Below are positions 1 through 11,560 of a DNA stretch of 64,000 nt, in pieces. Both the position numbers and the translations under genes were made by a program. The first letter of the stretch is position 1. Every line of letters starts with the position of its first letter. The stretch is from Antennarius striatus (taxonomy: Eukaryota > Chordata > Actinopteri > Lophiiformes > Antennariidae). The stretch is from positions 12,435,001 to 12,499,000 of the forward strand of contig NC_090777.1 in NCBI RefSeq assembly GCF_040054535.1. The letters are read 5' to 3'. The notes under the pieces are model-generated. The model did not search any database. It saw only the letters and a list, made by a program, of their open reading frames with translations, and was not told the DNA's origin.

Positions 1-720
1 TAAAATATAATACATTCAAGTAGTACTTAGTAGGCAGCACAATTTTCGCGCAAGTCAGAGACATTTGAAAAGGATTGTCACTGCAAGGGAATGGGTGTCC
101 TCCAAAATAAAATAAAAAATCATATCAGTTGTATAATTTCTAATGGCTCTTATCTGCAATTTTTCCTGAGTCGATTTAACTGAAATAAATATGAATAAAT
201 AAAATACAAAAATCTATGGCACACAGACAAAACAATACTTCCTTAAAAAAGACTTCATGTCTCGTAGAGACAAATGTAAAAAAATACGTTACTGCTCTGT
301 GATGCTCACTTGTCTGAGGCTGACCCTGATATTTCATGGTGTCTCATCTTTCATACATGTTCATCAATGTTCAAGGTCAGGCTCTGAGCTGAGGAAACCC
401 TCAGGATAGAGTAAAGGTTTTTATCAGTCAGACGGCTCCTGTGTGATGTTTTTTTCAGCTTCATCAGAGAGAAGATGTTCACACAGGTCTGTGCTACAAA
501 ACACACAGCATGTCCGAGCAGCTTGGATGCGCAGCTAGGGCACTGTGTCGAGCATGAAAAGTGCAAACTTAGCAGAAGACTCACAGGTTTACCTTTTACC
601 TCTTTGAACATAAATTCTGACTCTGACCTGGCTTGAAACCCCCTGCTCTCAGCATCCACCTTCCTTTAAGCCATTTTTGAGGAGGGGAGTGGCTAAATTC
701 AACCTCCGCTCTGACATTGT
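1..720. other. no feature recognised
   Basis: AT-rich sequence; the one 102-codon minus-strand ORF (351-659) has no recognisable domain or splice context. Probably trim33 intron. Confidence 0.4.
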
Positions 721-1015
721 CATGACCGCTTCATCTGCTGTTGCTGATCACAGGAAGCTGCAGCCCATCCCAGCTGGCTTAGAGCAGCGGAAAGTCTGGG
801 CCTGAGCACCGTGGAGCCACACAGACACAGACAACCACGCACACACTCATTCCTACAATTTGGGAACGGTCAATTAACCTGAAGCACATTTTTTGGAGGT
901 GGGAGGAAGCCGGAGAACCCAGAGAGAACATGCAAATTCTGCAAGGAGCAGGACGCAAACCCAGAACTGCCTTGCTGTGCGGCGACAGCGCTACCCACTG
1001 TACCACCGTGCCGCC
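721..1015 (-). repeat. SINE-like repeat with tRNA-like head (family A)
   Basis: Read on the minus strand from 1015, the repeat starts GGCGGCACGGTGGTACAGTGG, carries an A-box-like TGGTACAGTGGGTAGC and a B-box-like GGGTTTGCGTCC, then the body with TTTGCATGTTCTC and GGCTTCCTCCCACC. This is the abundant teleost GGCGGCACGGTGG repeat. It is a pol III-type head, not a functional tRNA gene. Confidence 0.75.
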
Positions 1016-1392
1016 CTGATGATAAACATTTAAACCAGAAGCTCGCTTGCTGCGCTGCAGTGACTTTCGCTACCCATTGTGGGGAATGTAGTTTTGGTGC
1101 ATACAAAACATCAGCAGGCCGATGTGGCCTGCGGGCCGGTTCTAATAGTAATTAAAAATCATCTGGCGGGCCATAAATAATTCGCCACGGACCAGATCTC
1201 GCCCGCTTGCCTTGACATATGTGATTAAAAGAAACTGCTAAGTTATAATATGCACAGTATCTATTTTCCCAGAAGGAAAAATAACTTTTTCAGTGTTCCG
1301 ATAACAATAGATCTTTTATATGAATTGAATGGATCCCCGAAGGAAAATTTGTGACACACTCTAGTTAGTTACATGCATAGGTAACTATATTA

Positions 1393-1560
1393 GTGTATAC
1401 AGGCCCTGAACACACATACACACACACATACACACACACACACACACACACAGACACACACATACACACAAGGGGCCTGTTGCATGCAGGGGGAGGTCGT
1501 CATTGGACGACCCGCTCTACTGCCCGCTCTACCATTAAGCCAATGCCGCCCCGGCAGTGG
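1393..1560. repeat. (CA)n tract plus tRNA-like SINE head fragment
   Basis: An interrupted (CA)n at about 1413-1470 is followed by a minus-strand tRNA-like segment at 1490-1555 (GGGGCGGCATTGGC, GGTAGAGCGGG, GGGTCGTCC). The same head occurs at 4005-4072 and complete at 58795-58965. Confidence 0.45.
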
Positions 1561-1688
1561 CTAGCTTCAAATGCATTTTTTTACAATTTTCTATTTTTTT
1601 TTTCCTTCAAATCAGGAAATAGTTTCAGGCCAAGCACCAGTAGTTAACAAAAACACCATAGTCAATGTTGCAAAAAAAGAAATTACAA

Positions 1689-2039
1689 TACAGTGCACCC
1701 TCGTTCTTTGCGGTTAATGCATTCCAGGAACCACACACGATTGAGACATCCGCGATCGAGATCTATTTATCTTATAATTTACATTAATTTAAACGTTTAT
1801 GAACCCTCCCCATACTGATATTAAACCATCTTCTATCAGTATTACCTTTTCCCACACTCTGATTGACTGTTTAAAGCACTTTTGTGTCTCACAATGTCCG
1901 AGACTGACGGAACAGAGCGCACTTCCAGATGCCTTCAGCCAATAGAATGCACGTACAGTATCACGTGACTGCATACTAAAAATCCGCGATGAGGTGGAGT
2001 TGCGATCATTGATGCGCAAAAGCGCGAGGACGCACTGTA
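1689..2039. mobile_element. Tigger/pogo-like MITE, about 351 bp
   Basis: The ends match as inverted repeats, TACAGTGCACCCTCG on the left and TACAGTGCGTCCTCGCGC on the right complement, with a TA at each end as expected for TcMar target duplications. There is no transposase. A truncated relative lies at 51557-51755 with shared internal blocks such as CGTTTATGAACCCTCCCCAT. Confidence 0.6.
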
Positions 2040-2102
2040 CTTTACTCAGTGTTTCCCATACCATGGAACAAGCCTAGTGTGCTGCCACCATGTGTGAGTT
2101 CT

Positions 2103-2106
<4 letters not shown>

Positions 2107-2172
<66 letters not shown>
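2107..2172. repeat. (GT)n microsatellite
   Basis: About 33 GT units with one interruption at the right end. The apparent poly-(Val-Cys) ORF here is a shadow of the repeat. Confidence 0.95.
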
Positions 2173-2174
<2 letters not shown>

Positions 2175-3465
2175 TGTATGTGCGTGATGAGCAGAGTGAA
2201 TGACCTTGCCTGTACCACAACTCCTGACTCAACACTGTTGTTCCCTGATTACGCCATCAAACTGGAGAGGCGGTTGTTTCCACTAATGCCGGCCACAGTT
2301 AGCGTCACAAGCTAACGACACAAGCTAACCGGTTGACTGGTGATACAGTGATGATCTTTTCCAGACGTCACCTGACTAATAGGCCCCGTGTCGTGGGGCC
2401 ACATTTGAAAATGGCGTCATGCTGCCAGCTGGTACATATGAATTACGTAACCAGCTTGTTAGCCAGCATTACTTCATCCACTGTTAGACAGAAGAACTTG
2501 AATAAAAATTTAAATGCTTTAAAATTAATTTTCTGTAAGGGCTTAAAAATGTGTTAAAATGGGAAACTCCTATTTATTTTTATTGTAGGATTAAAATTGT
2601 GAAGAAGTTAATTTTACACATAAATGACAGCTGGCACTGTTTACTTTCTGCATTGACAGACATTGAACTGAAGAGAAGACTCCATCAGTCACAGCTCAGG
2701 TTAAGGAAAGGAAGGGACAGAACTTAAAACAGACAAGACGATGGTGATGATGAAAAAGCAAGAAAGGCAACTGCCCATTGTCACAACATGTGTCTGTTCA
2801 CAACACAACACATGCTGACCTGGTAACACTGAAAAAATATAGTTTGAATCACCACATAGATCTAAGGTCTTAGGTTCTTACAGTGGTGCTTGTAGGCCCA
2901 ATATAATAAATTATCCTAGCATAATTATTAATAATGTATTATCCTTGTCATTATTATGATTCTATAACAAATATCAAAAATCCCCAAATAGGTAAGAGCC
3001 TTTATTTGGATAAATGTTAAGCATTTGTAAATGTAAAGAATACATTAAGTGTATTCCATGTCATTATTTTTAAGAAGCTTAGAAAGGACAAACATGGGAG
3101 AGAGGAGTCTGGGTCAAATGGACAGATGGTCAATACAGAGGCTAAGAGAACAAATAGCTGACAATGGATCTTTATTCGCATATTTAACCTGACTCCAGCA
3201 TTGCTGCTCTACCCATGATATATACCACAGCCCACTGATGTGATTTTAAAGAGTGATTGTTGTGTTATATTTGTTCAGTTCACACAGAATTATGGTAGCT
3301 CACTGCTAATGTTGCTAATGCATCTATTCAAACAAATTATTCACATGGAAAATAAATATCCATAAAATATTTAATGGAACAAAATGAAGAAATGTATGAT
3401 TCTAATACATAAATGTAAACCTTTCTTAATATTTTACTTTGAACACAAAATCATATCAAAAGTTC
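2175..3465. other. no feature recognised
   Basis: AT-rich, no convincing ORF, exon or terminal repeat. The same holds for 4085-5234 and 7296-8370 apart from the SINE body at 7590-7802. Confidence 0.4.
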
Positions 3466-3784
3466 ATTCATTCATCATTTCCAGCTCCATCTGCAGTTGC
3501 GGGTCGCAAGGTGATGCAGCCTATCCCAGCAGACTGGAGGCGTGAGGCAAGGGACACTTTGGGCTCGCCAGTGCACCATGGAACCACAAAGACAAACACA
3601 CAAACACACTCACACCTAGGGGCAATCTGAAGCCGAGTCTCGCTGAAGCACATGTTTTTGGAGGTGGGAGGAAGCCGAAGAACCCACGGTGACACAGAGA
3701 AAACATGCAAACTCCATATAGAGCGGGACTCAAACCTGGAACTGCCTTGCTGTGCGGCGACAGCACCACCCACTGCGCTGCCCG
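3466..3784 (-). repeat. SINE-like repeat with tRNA-like head (family A), second copy
   Basis: Same family as 721-1015, near full length. The head reads GGGCAGCGCAGTGGGTGG on the minus strand at 3784, the body contains GGTTCTTCGGCTTCCTCCC, and the 3' end meets an ATTC-rich stretch at 3466-3480. Confidence 0.72.
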
Positions 3785-4004
3785 TATTAAATATTGGTCA
3801 ACTTAATAGAGAAGATTTTTTGAATATGGAAAGAAAATATAAAATATCTTGTCCAATTTGCTGTAAAAAACCGAAGCAAAATGAAACAAAAAGGGGATTG
3901 GATGGACATCTGGATCAGTATGAAAATTTAATCCACCTGGGTTCGGTGTACATCTCTCCACATCATCTCATCAAAATATGTTCATGTTATTTTGGGGCGG
4001 GAGA

Positions 4005-4072
4005 AAGAATGGAAACGCCAATCTTGGAACATTGGAGGACCCGCTCTACCACTGAGCCACTGCCACCCCGAA
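4005..4072 (-). repeat. tRNA-like SINE head fragment (family B)
   Basis: On the minus strand: GGGGTGGCAGTGGCTCAGTGG and TAGAGCGGGTCCTCC, an A-box-like GGCTCAGTGGTAGAGC. Only the head is present. Confidence 0.5.
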
Positions 4073-5234
4073 TCTCAAGACAACAGTCCTATAATCTTAG
4101 TACTAATAACTGACCATGAAAACATAGCCCTATAATTGAGAACCACATTGATATTGTTACTAGTATGACAGTGAAAAAAAAAGCATGTTGCACTAATATG
4201 TTTTTTTCTGGATCTAGTTTGCTAACTTTTAAAAAATTGGATTAAATTTGACATCAAACAGAACTATAGAATCCAGGATTAAAATCACTTAACCCGGTTT
4301 TGGCTACAATTTGATCCTAGATCCAAAGCTATCAACAGTATTGTTTTACTATCTCGCAGTAGTAAATTTTCTATGAGCCCCATAAATGTAGACTGTACAG
4401 ATCATCTGATTAAGATTATTGCTTGGATTTTGATCATACGTTGATGTGCAAAGGATCTTCTGGAGGTGTAATTATGTCACTTTTGCCCATTTTCCAGGAC
4501 ATAGGAGGCAAGGATGGTGTAATGCCTCCATGACACACAAAGTTCTGGATCACAGTGATGACCTGGATTACTTTAGGCCATAATCCATACCTCTTCCAGC
4601 AGTTAAAGTAATTATACCTAAAGACATACAGAAACGAAGTGCCAGTTTCCTTAACGATAATAAAGGTGCACCACGTAATTATATGCCACATAAAAGCTTT
4701 GTTACTCATCATGAAATAAGGCAAGCAGTTATTAAGTACATAATCTGTAACCAACTAATCCACAGGATTAAATCCTATCAATCAGTATTTTAGCTAAAGG
4801 CTCTATCATTGTCAGAATAACATCTTCTGAGTAATCCTCCATGTGAAGCCAAGTCAATCAATGATATAAATCTGGCTACCAACAAACCTTTAGGAGAATT
4901 TAACTGCTAAGGATAAAGTGGTGAATTAATCATTTTCTAAAATGTTATGCCTTTCACAGACTGAGGAAAGCAGTGTGGAAAAACTCCACCAGACACTTTC
5001 TGGATAAGACACTATTATCTAACCTGAAAAGAAGTGTTGTCAACAGCATCCTTCAAAATGCCAATCTGAATATGACCAGCAAATATGGTCAAAGGAACAT
5101 TCATCATGAAAACCTTCCACGTAACTTCAAATGACAGGACTTGGTAAGAGCACATGAAGTACATTACCTAATATAGACCAAATCTTTCATAAAAGAGCAC
5201 ATACACAAGTCTGACTCTAGAAGCAGACTTTTTT

Positions 5235-5447
5235 ATGGGTAGCAGTAGCTCAGCCCACTAAGTCTTGGGCTGGGGACCGGACGGTAGCCGGTTCCAGACC
5301 CACATGGACCACAAATTTCAGAGTGTGAACTGGCAGTTGGTGAAGTGCCAGTTCACCTCCTGAGCACTGCTGAGGTGCCCTTGAGTAAGGCACCGAGCCC
5401 CAACAATTTGCTATTTGGGTGCACCAAGGAGCTGCCTGCCGCTCTAC

Positions 5448-5493
<46 letters not shown>
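5235..5493 (+). repeat. tRNA-like SINE (family C) ending in (GT)n
   Basis: Plus-strand head GTAGCAGTAGCTCAGCCCAC and B-box-like CCGGTTCCAGACCC, then a body with CACCTCCTGAGCACTGCTGAGG and GGAGCTGCCTGCC, ending in (TG)n at 5452-5493. The same body occurs inverted at 45340-45530. Confidence 0.6.
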
Positions 5494-5496
<3 letters not shown>

Positions 5497-5667
5497 CATG
5501 CATTCATGTGTAAAAATACCACAAGGGAAAAATTATTTCCCTGCGAGATGAAAAAGGTCTGTTTCTTCTTCTTTTCTTGGAGATGGACAGTTCTGTAACT
5601 ACACTTTTGACCGTGATACTGAATCTCTCCTCTAACCACCACTAATGGCATTGTTGAAAACAGAATG

Positions 5668-7295
5668 TACAGTACAGACCAAAAGTTAGGACACACCTTC
5701 CCATTCAAAGAGTTTTCTTTATTTTCATGACTATGAAACTTGTAGATTCACACCGAAGGCATCAAAACTATGAATTAACACATGTGGAATTATATACTTA
5801 ACAAAAAAAGTGTGAAACAACTGAAAATATGTCTTATATTGTAGGTTCTTCAAAGTAGCCACCTTTTGCTCTGATTACTGCTTCGCACACTCTTGGCTTT
5901 CTCTTGATGAGCTTCAAGAGGTAGTCACCAGAAATGGTCTTCCAACAGTCCTGAAGGAGTTCCCAGAGATGCTTAGCACTTGTTGGCCCTTTTGCCTTCA
6001 CTCTGCGGTCCAGCTCACCCCAAACCATCTTGATTGGGTTCAGGTCCGGTGACTATGGAGGCCAGGTCATCTGGCGCAGCACCCCATCACTCTCTTTCTT
6101 GGTCAAATAGCCCTTACACAGCCTGGAGGTGTGTTTGGGGTTATTGTCCTGTTGAAAACTAAATGATGGTCCAACTAAACGCAAACCAGATGGAATAGCA
6201 TGCCGCTGTAAGATGCTGTGGTAGCCATGCTTGTTCAGTATGCCCTCAATTTTGAACATTCCCCAACAGTGACCACCAGCAAAGCACCCCCACACCATCA
6301 CACCTCCTCCTCCATGCTTCACGGTGGGAACCAGGCATGTAGAGTCCATCCGTTCACCTTTTCTGCGTCGCAAAAAGACACGGTGGTTGGAACCAAAGAT
6401 CCTAAATTTGGACTCATCAGACCAAACCAGATTTCCACCGGTCTAATGTCCATTCCTTGTGTTCTTTAGCCCAAACAAGTGTCTTCTGCTTGTTGCCTGT
6501 CCTTAGCAGTGGTTTCCTAGCAGCTATTCTACCATGAAGGCCTGATTCACACAGTCTCCTCTTAACAGTTGTTCTAGAGATGTGTCTGCTGCTAGAACTC
6601 TGTGTGGCATTGACCTGGTCTCTAATCTGAACTGCTGTTAACCTGCGATTTCTGAGGCTGGTGACTCGGATGAACTTATCCTCCGCAGCAGAGGTGACTC
6701 TTGACTCTTCCTTTCCTGGGGCGGTCCTCATGTGAGCCACTTTCTTTGTAGCGCCTGATGGTTTTTGCAACTGCACTTGAGGACACTTTCCAAGTTTTCC
6801 CAATTTTTTGGATTGACTGACCTTCATTTCTTAATGATGGCCACTCGTTTTTCCTTACTTAGCTGCTTTTTCTTGCCATAATACAAATTCTAACAGTCTA
6901 TTCAGTAGGACTATCAGCCGTGTATCCACCTGACTTCTGCACAACACAACTGATGGTCCCAGCCCCATTTATAAGGCAAGAAATCCCACTTATTAAACCT
7001 GACAGGGCACACCTGTGAAGTGGAAACAATTTCAGGTGACTACCTCTTGAAGCTCATCAAGAGAATGCAGAATGTGTACAAAGCAGTAATCAGAGCAAAA
7101 GGTGGCTACTTAGAAGAGACTACAATATAAGGCATATTTTCAGTTGTTTTACACTTTTTTGTTAAATACATATTTCCACATGTGTTAATTCATAGTTTTG
7201 ATGCCTTCAGTGTGAATCTACAATGTCAATAGTCATGAAAAGAAAGGAAACTCATTGAATGGGAAGGTGTGTCCAAACTTTTGGTCTGTACTGTA
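5668..7295. mobile_element. Tc1/mariner element with long (about 220 bp) inverted repeats
   Basis: The ends TACAGTACAGACCAAAAGTT and the complement of TTTTGGTCTGTACTGTA are inverted repeats flanked by TA. Similarity between the arms continues inward for over 200 bp (for example AACACATGTGGAAT... on the left, mirrored at about 7170) and reaches the 3' end of the transposase gene: the right arm at 7041-7115 contains an inverted copy of the last transposase codons. Total about 1.63 kb. It lies in trim33 downstream sequence (probably intron 1). Confidence 0.85.
5834..6827 (-). pseudogene. Tc1-type transposase, broken
   Basis: The transposase would cut and paste the surrounding element through a DDE/D catalytic domain. 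The N-terminal helix-turn-helix part is at 6827-6417 (QLQKPSGATKK, RNRRLTAVQIRDQVN, RTVKRRL-like). Reading then shifts frame: WSDESKF with the first catalytic Asp is encoded at about 6408-6430 in another frame. The second Asp lies in QQDNNPKHTS (about 6140-6180). A TAG interrupts the expected WPPxSPDLNP block near 6053, and VWGELDRRVK continues to YFEEP at 5834. One frameshift and one nonsense change make it non-autonomous. Confidence 0.85.
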
Positions 7296-7589
7296 TACTG
7301 TGCAATACTGTGCAACAGAGACGACAGTCAGATCAATATACAATGAAGCTGTGTGGCGGTAACTCTAAACATTATATAAACTAGAAACTCAGGGGTAACT
7401 CACTTGTAGAAGTTTCTTTCTTGAACTTGAAATGCAACACTTTTGTGTTGACTACCGGCGCCAAGGCCAGTTTCATTTCAGTCCAAACATCTAGCAGAAG
7501 ATTTGCTCAACAAATCGTCAAGTGAGGTAGCAAAAGCTGAGGTTCACACTTAACGACAGACAAGTTTTGAGCTCTGCACATGTCTGCTA

Positions 7590-7802
7590 GATTCCCTGGT
7601 TTCCCACCACCAGTAAACATGCCACCAGTAAACATGTTTATTTAGGTGAACTGGTCACTGTAAATTGTCTATAGGTATGAGTGTGTGTATTTATCTGTCT
7701 TCAGAGAGGGGCGTACTATGCCTTTCACCAATTCTCAGCTGGGATAGGCTCTGGCCTCAACTGCGATCCGTAGTCTGGATAAGCATCTTAAAGAAAATGA
7801 AT
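7590..7802 (+). repeat. family A repeat, headless body
   Basis: The 3' body of the same repeat on the plus strand (TAAATTGTCTATAGGTATGAGTG ... AGCTGGGATAGGCTCTGGC, as short blocks) without the tRNA-like head, i.e. 5'-truncated. Confidence 0.6.
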
Positions 7803-8376
7803 AAAGTTTTGATGTACAGTAGTCTTAATCTGCTCATTCTTAAAATCAAGCTTTTTATGCACCAAGTAAGCTGCTCCTGATTTATTTGTGGTATATTTAC
7901 CAATCATCTAATGATCAAGTGGGCCAAAATGATAATTGAGTCTACATGGCTGGATGTATTATTAGTGATTTCGTTCTATAAAGAAAAATAGAGGATCTCA
8001 TTATTTTGATTTTCATGAAGTTATGCATTTACTTTAAGATAACAAATAATAATAATATTAATAAAGACATATACATCTCCTGATCTGAATCATATTCCAG
8101 TTGTATTTGAGTTTGTGTCTATCACATTACGATCGATAGATAGACCGCCAAACAGATCCTCTCCTCACAGCGTCGCCTTCATCAACACAACAATCAAATA
8201 CAACTGTGGAGTTTAAGTGTCATCATCGTGTTCAGGGACATAGGTCAGAAGTTGTCGCTGAAACTCAACCAAGGGACAGTAAAGCAACCTGAGCGCTGGG
8301 ATCGTCCGCGTCCCTGAACGCAACACGTCTGAGTGAGCAGAGGGAGTGTTGACAGGTTCCGTTCAGAAACACTCAC

Positions 8377-8953
8377 CTATGTGTGTGTCTGTCTGTCCGT
8401 GGGGTCCAGGCACCTGTACGCTTATTCGTCTCTCAGGCTGTGGGATACATTTGAGGCAAAACGAATGCAGACAAGGCAGAAGTTTGGGTTCACAGTCTCT
8501 GTTCTGGAGACTTTGTTTACACACCGCGCACGTATCCAGTAAATTAATGGGAGTGGATACCGGCGTGGCCGCTGGCGCCGCAGAAGGAGGGGACATATCG
8601 GTGGTGTGCCCGCCAACGTGAGCCTCCTCGACGGCCATGGGTTCAGCTCCCGATGTCTCTGCGTTCATGCTGCCGGTCACAGTATCAATATCGACGTTGA
8701 TGGGGCTAATGCTGGTTTCTCCTCGCAATCCAGCAGCCGTTCCGCTGTTCACGTCGGCTTCGTCGTCGGTAGGTGTCGGTGGCTCGGCGGCGTTACCGTT
8801 AGACTCTGTTTCCTCGCCGTGTTTTGTTTCCGGTTCTATAGTTAAGGAAACATTTTCGACATTCGTGTCTGTCTGCTCGAAATCCTGCACTGAAGGCACT
8901 GAATCCGAATTACCAGACGGTTTCATATCCTCCTCGCCTTTGTTGTCCGCCAT
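8377..8953 (-). CDS. trim33: trim33 (TIF1-gamma) exon 1, partial gene
   Basis: TRIM33 is a nuclear RING-B-box-coiled-coil-PHD-bromodomain E3 ligase that acts on SMAD4 and chromatin. The ATG at 8953 opens 192 complete codons plus one base. An acidic, low-complexity N-terminus of about 137 residues precedes the first half of a RING finger: LLDTCAVC (Cys at about 142 and 145) and [11 protein letters not shown] (about 160-170), followed by PERRISV and PGP. TRIM33 has this RING order with a long spacer before the second half, encoded in exon 2. The donor ATAG|GTGAGT (8380-8371) ends the exon; read-through hits a stop at 8365-8363, so the true C-terminus lies left of the window. The EPKLLPC and PERxxSV spellings favour trim33 over trim24. 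None of the remaining exons was found at 1-8370. The bcas2 neighbour matches human 1p13 synteny, although human TRIM33 and BCAS2, as I recall, share one strand. Confidence 0.85.
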
Positions 8954-9035
8954 CTTCCTTCCTCTTTGAACCGCCGCACGTCCGGCGTAGCTTCTCGGAC
9001 GAGACGTACGTATGTTTACGTGATGACGTCACTCC
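8954..9035 (-). promoter_or_regulatory. trim33 5' region with CRE palindrome
   Basis: This CpG-containing stretch sits just upstream of the trim33 ATG. It carries the perfect cAMP-response-element palindrome TGACGTCA at 9024-9031 and a second ACGT-rich patch at 9004-9020. No TATA box is evident. The promoter role is inferred from position and motif. Confidence 0.45.
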
Positions 9036-9541
9036 AGATCTCTCTATCTACCTCTATCTAGCTATCTATCTACGTTATCTGTCTGTCAAACTACTGTATA
9101 TCTAATTGAAAGCTACATAGTGTCCTCAAGTGAAGATGTGCATTTTGTGTATGTCACATTACACTGAAGATAAATTAACAATGGATAAATAAATATGATG
9201 TACTAAAATAATGTAATGTTTTTTTTTAACTAATAAAGGTAATAAACGTACCTTCCATAAGATTTGAAGATTTATTAGGTTGCATTAGAATATTGAATTA
9301 ATTAATTTCTGGGGTAGTGATTTATTGATAAACAATTTATAAATTACAACTGTGGGTTCCATGTTGATGTTTATGTATTAACCCTTAGTCCCCTGACTGT
9401 TTTTTGGTAAATTTGATTTCTCTCTATATACCACGTTAAAAATGATTGAACCTACCCATGCTTGGTATGTTTATCTTCAGCACAGCTTCAGCTATATGAA
9501 GAGATAGTTATTATTTCCCTATAACTTACTATATTTACATA

Positions 9542-9652
9542 TTGGGGCAAAATAGACGCACACAGTCAAATTCAGAAATGGAAAAATTGCATTTTATTGC
9601 ACATAAAAACCAAAAACATTCTCATCGAATTGATTTTGAACTCCAAAAAGGT
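9542..9652. repeat. direct repeat, left copy
   Basis: About 100 bp (core ATTTTATTGCACATAAAAACC) repeated in the same orientation at 10424-10519, with few differences over the last 55 bp. The two copies bracket the 9670-10365 MITE. I do not recognise the family. Confidence 0.7.
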
Positions 9653-9669
9653 TGCCATAGGTTTCTAAC

Positions 9670-10365
9670 TAGTGCTGTCAGGTGATTAAGAAAATTTATC
9701 TAATTACAGGATTTGTAATTAATTAATCTAATTAATCACATTTTAATCTGATACCAGCTAAAGGCCCCCAAAGAAAGAATTTCAATTCTAGGAATTAAAA
9801 ATTGTAGTGCATGACTTATCAATAGAATACACCAAGAAGAGAAGATTTGAAATCCACATTTTTACAGGTTAAGTGTGCTTTATAAATGAAATTCAAAAGA
9901 AAAAAGGTCAAGCACATCAGCAAACCAATTAGGCCAGGTGCATTTCTCAAAAATGCAATACAAATAGTTAAATAAAATAAATAAAATCCAGAAATAAAAT
10001 AAGTCTGACTCTCAAATAGGCACATAAGCAGACTCTCAATCAAAATGAATACTAAAACTGACTCAATACAGCAATTCAAAATAAATAGTGTAACATGCCT
10101 CTAAATAAGGCATCATCAATAGCAAGATGCCAACAGGCATTTACTTTAAAAGGGTAAGCTAATGTTACAGGAACTGACAACTGCTTTTGACGAGTGGCGC
10201 AGGTACGAAGTGACGCCACTGCAGCCTACGAGTCCCTCAATGGGCCAAATTTAAAATGTTTGTGCATTGACTTGCCACTCACGATTAATTGCGTTCATTT
10301 TTATAGAAACGTTAATTTGCAGCATAATTAATTAATGTAATGAACGCGTTAAACTGACAGCCCTA
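9670..10365. mobile_element. hAT-type non-autonomous element, about 0.7 kb
   Basis: Terminal inverted repeats TAGTGCTGTCAG (left) and TAGGGCTGTCAG (right complement) enclose AT-rich DNA rich in ATTAATTA. Flanking 8-mers are tttctaac (9662-9669) and cttctaac (10366-10373), 7 of 8 identical, the hAT duplication length. No transposase domain is recognised inside. Confidence 0.65.
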
Positions 10366-10423
10366 CTTCTAACATAATTATACAGTGTGTGTCACTTATG
10401 CCACTCCTCAAAGGAGTTTGTTG

Positions 10424-10519
10424 GGCCAAAATAGAAACACAGTCAAAGACGAAAATGTAAAAATTGTATTTTATTGCACATAAAAACCAAAAACATACTC
10501 ATCGATTTGATTTTGAACT
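10424..10519. repeat. direct repeat, right copy
   Basis: Matches 9542-9652. It is followed at once by Penelope-like sequence, so it may be part of that element's 5' side. Confidence 0.7.
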
Positions 10520-11560
10520 TTTGAGCTTGTACAATGGCATAAAAGATGACAGAAGTCTGTATGTTGGGGTATATAGGAAACCAACACCAGTACCTGCTTT
10601 TTGACTAACACCATCCACTGGAGCACAAGCTTAGCCTCATCAGGACCCTGCAAGACAGAGCTGATAAGCTACCAATCAGTACCCTAGACCAGGTGAAAGA
10701 ACACCAACACCTGAAAGGGGCACTGAAAACCTGTGGATGTCCTGACTGGACCTTTGTGAAAGCTCACACAAGATCCAGAGAGGAGAACAACCCAGTGAGG
10801 ACGGAAGAGAGAAAGTGTAATGGTATAGTGTTCCCATATGTGTCTGGAGTGTCAGAAAAGCTGAGGAGGATCTTCAACAAACACAAGGTTCCTGTGTATT
10901 TTAAACCGGGCAACACCTTCTGACAAAGACTGGTCCACCCAAAAGACCCCACACCACACAGTCAGAAGAGCAATCTGGTGTCTGCAGTCAAATGCAACGA
11001 GGAATGCTCAGATGTCTACATAAGTGAAATTAAACAGCCACTACACAGGTGCATGGCTCAACACAGAAGAGCCAAATCAACAGGACAGGACTCAGCAGTC
11101 TTCCTTCACCTCAAGGAAGAGGGACACTCATTTCAAGACACCGATGTTCAGATCTTGGACAGGGAATATAAATGGTTTGAGAAAGATGTCATCCACTTCA
11201 GAGTGGAGAAGGCATCTCTGAACAGGGGGCGTGGTCTGTGACATCATCATTCGCCCAATTACAATCAGGTCCTTTCAAAACTCCCAAAAAGATTGTCTCA
11301 GCAGATTGACCCAGGTGATAGGTCTCATGCTAATGACCCTAAAGCACACAAAGGTGAAACTCACATTTCAGCGACCCCCTTTGACACCCTGATCAACAAT
11401 CTTTGAGGAGCCAGACGGGTTTTAACGATGGTCATTGGAATGTGAATAGCACTGGCCACACCCCACAGGGTTAATAAGCTGGAACATGACCAGCCACTTT
11501 CAGAACTGAAGATGTCGCTTGACAGTTGGATATTTGTGTGTCTGTTTATTTCTTTGTGAG
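10520..11560 (+). mobile_element. Penelope-like element, 3' half
   Basis: Plus-strand coding traces of the RT thumb (GVYRKPT near 10567, then HLKGALKTCGCPDWTFVKA) are followed by the GIY-YIG endonuclease region and a 3' non-coding end ending near CTTTCAGAACTGAAGATGTCGC (as short blocks near 11495). A second, more decayed copy is at 29690-30330. Confidence 0.75.
10693..11241 (+). pseudogene. Penelope-like RT end and GIY-YIG endonuclease, broken
   Basis: Two in-frame pieces (10693-10923 and 10978-11241), separated by a stop at 10921-10923, code VSGVSEKLRRIFNKHKVPV, FKPGNTF, LVHPKDPTP, NEECSDVYISEIKQPLH, MAQHRRAKSTGQDSAV, HLKEEGHSF, ILDREYKWFEKDVIHFRVEK and SLNRGRGL. This is the order seen in fish Penelope-like elements. 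The GIY-YIG signature is degraded: the YIGE position reads YISE. The element is no longer coding-competent. Confidence 0.75.

Noticed and set aside
4434..4754. 106-codon minus-strand ORF as a trim33 exon
   Set aside because: No similarity to TRIM33 RING end, B-box or coiled coil; splice sites not convincing.
8346..8969. Plus-strand ORFs over trim33 exon 1
   Set aside because: Shadows of the minus-strand RING-coding exon, whose codons and splice donor are convincing.
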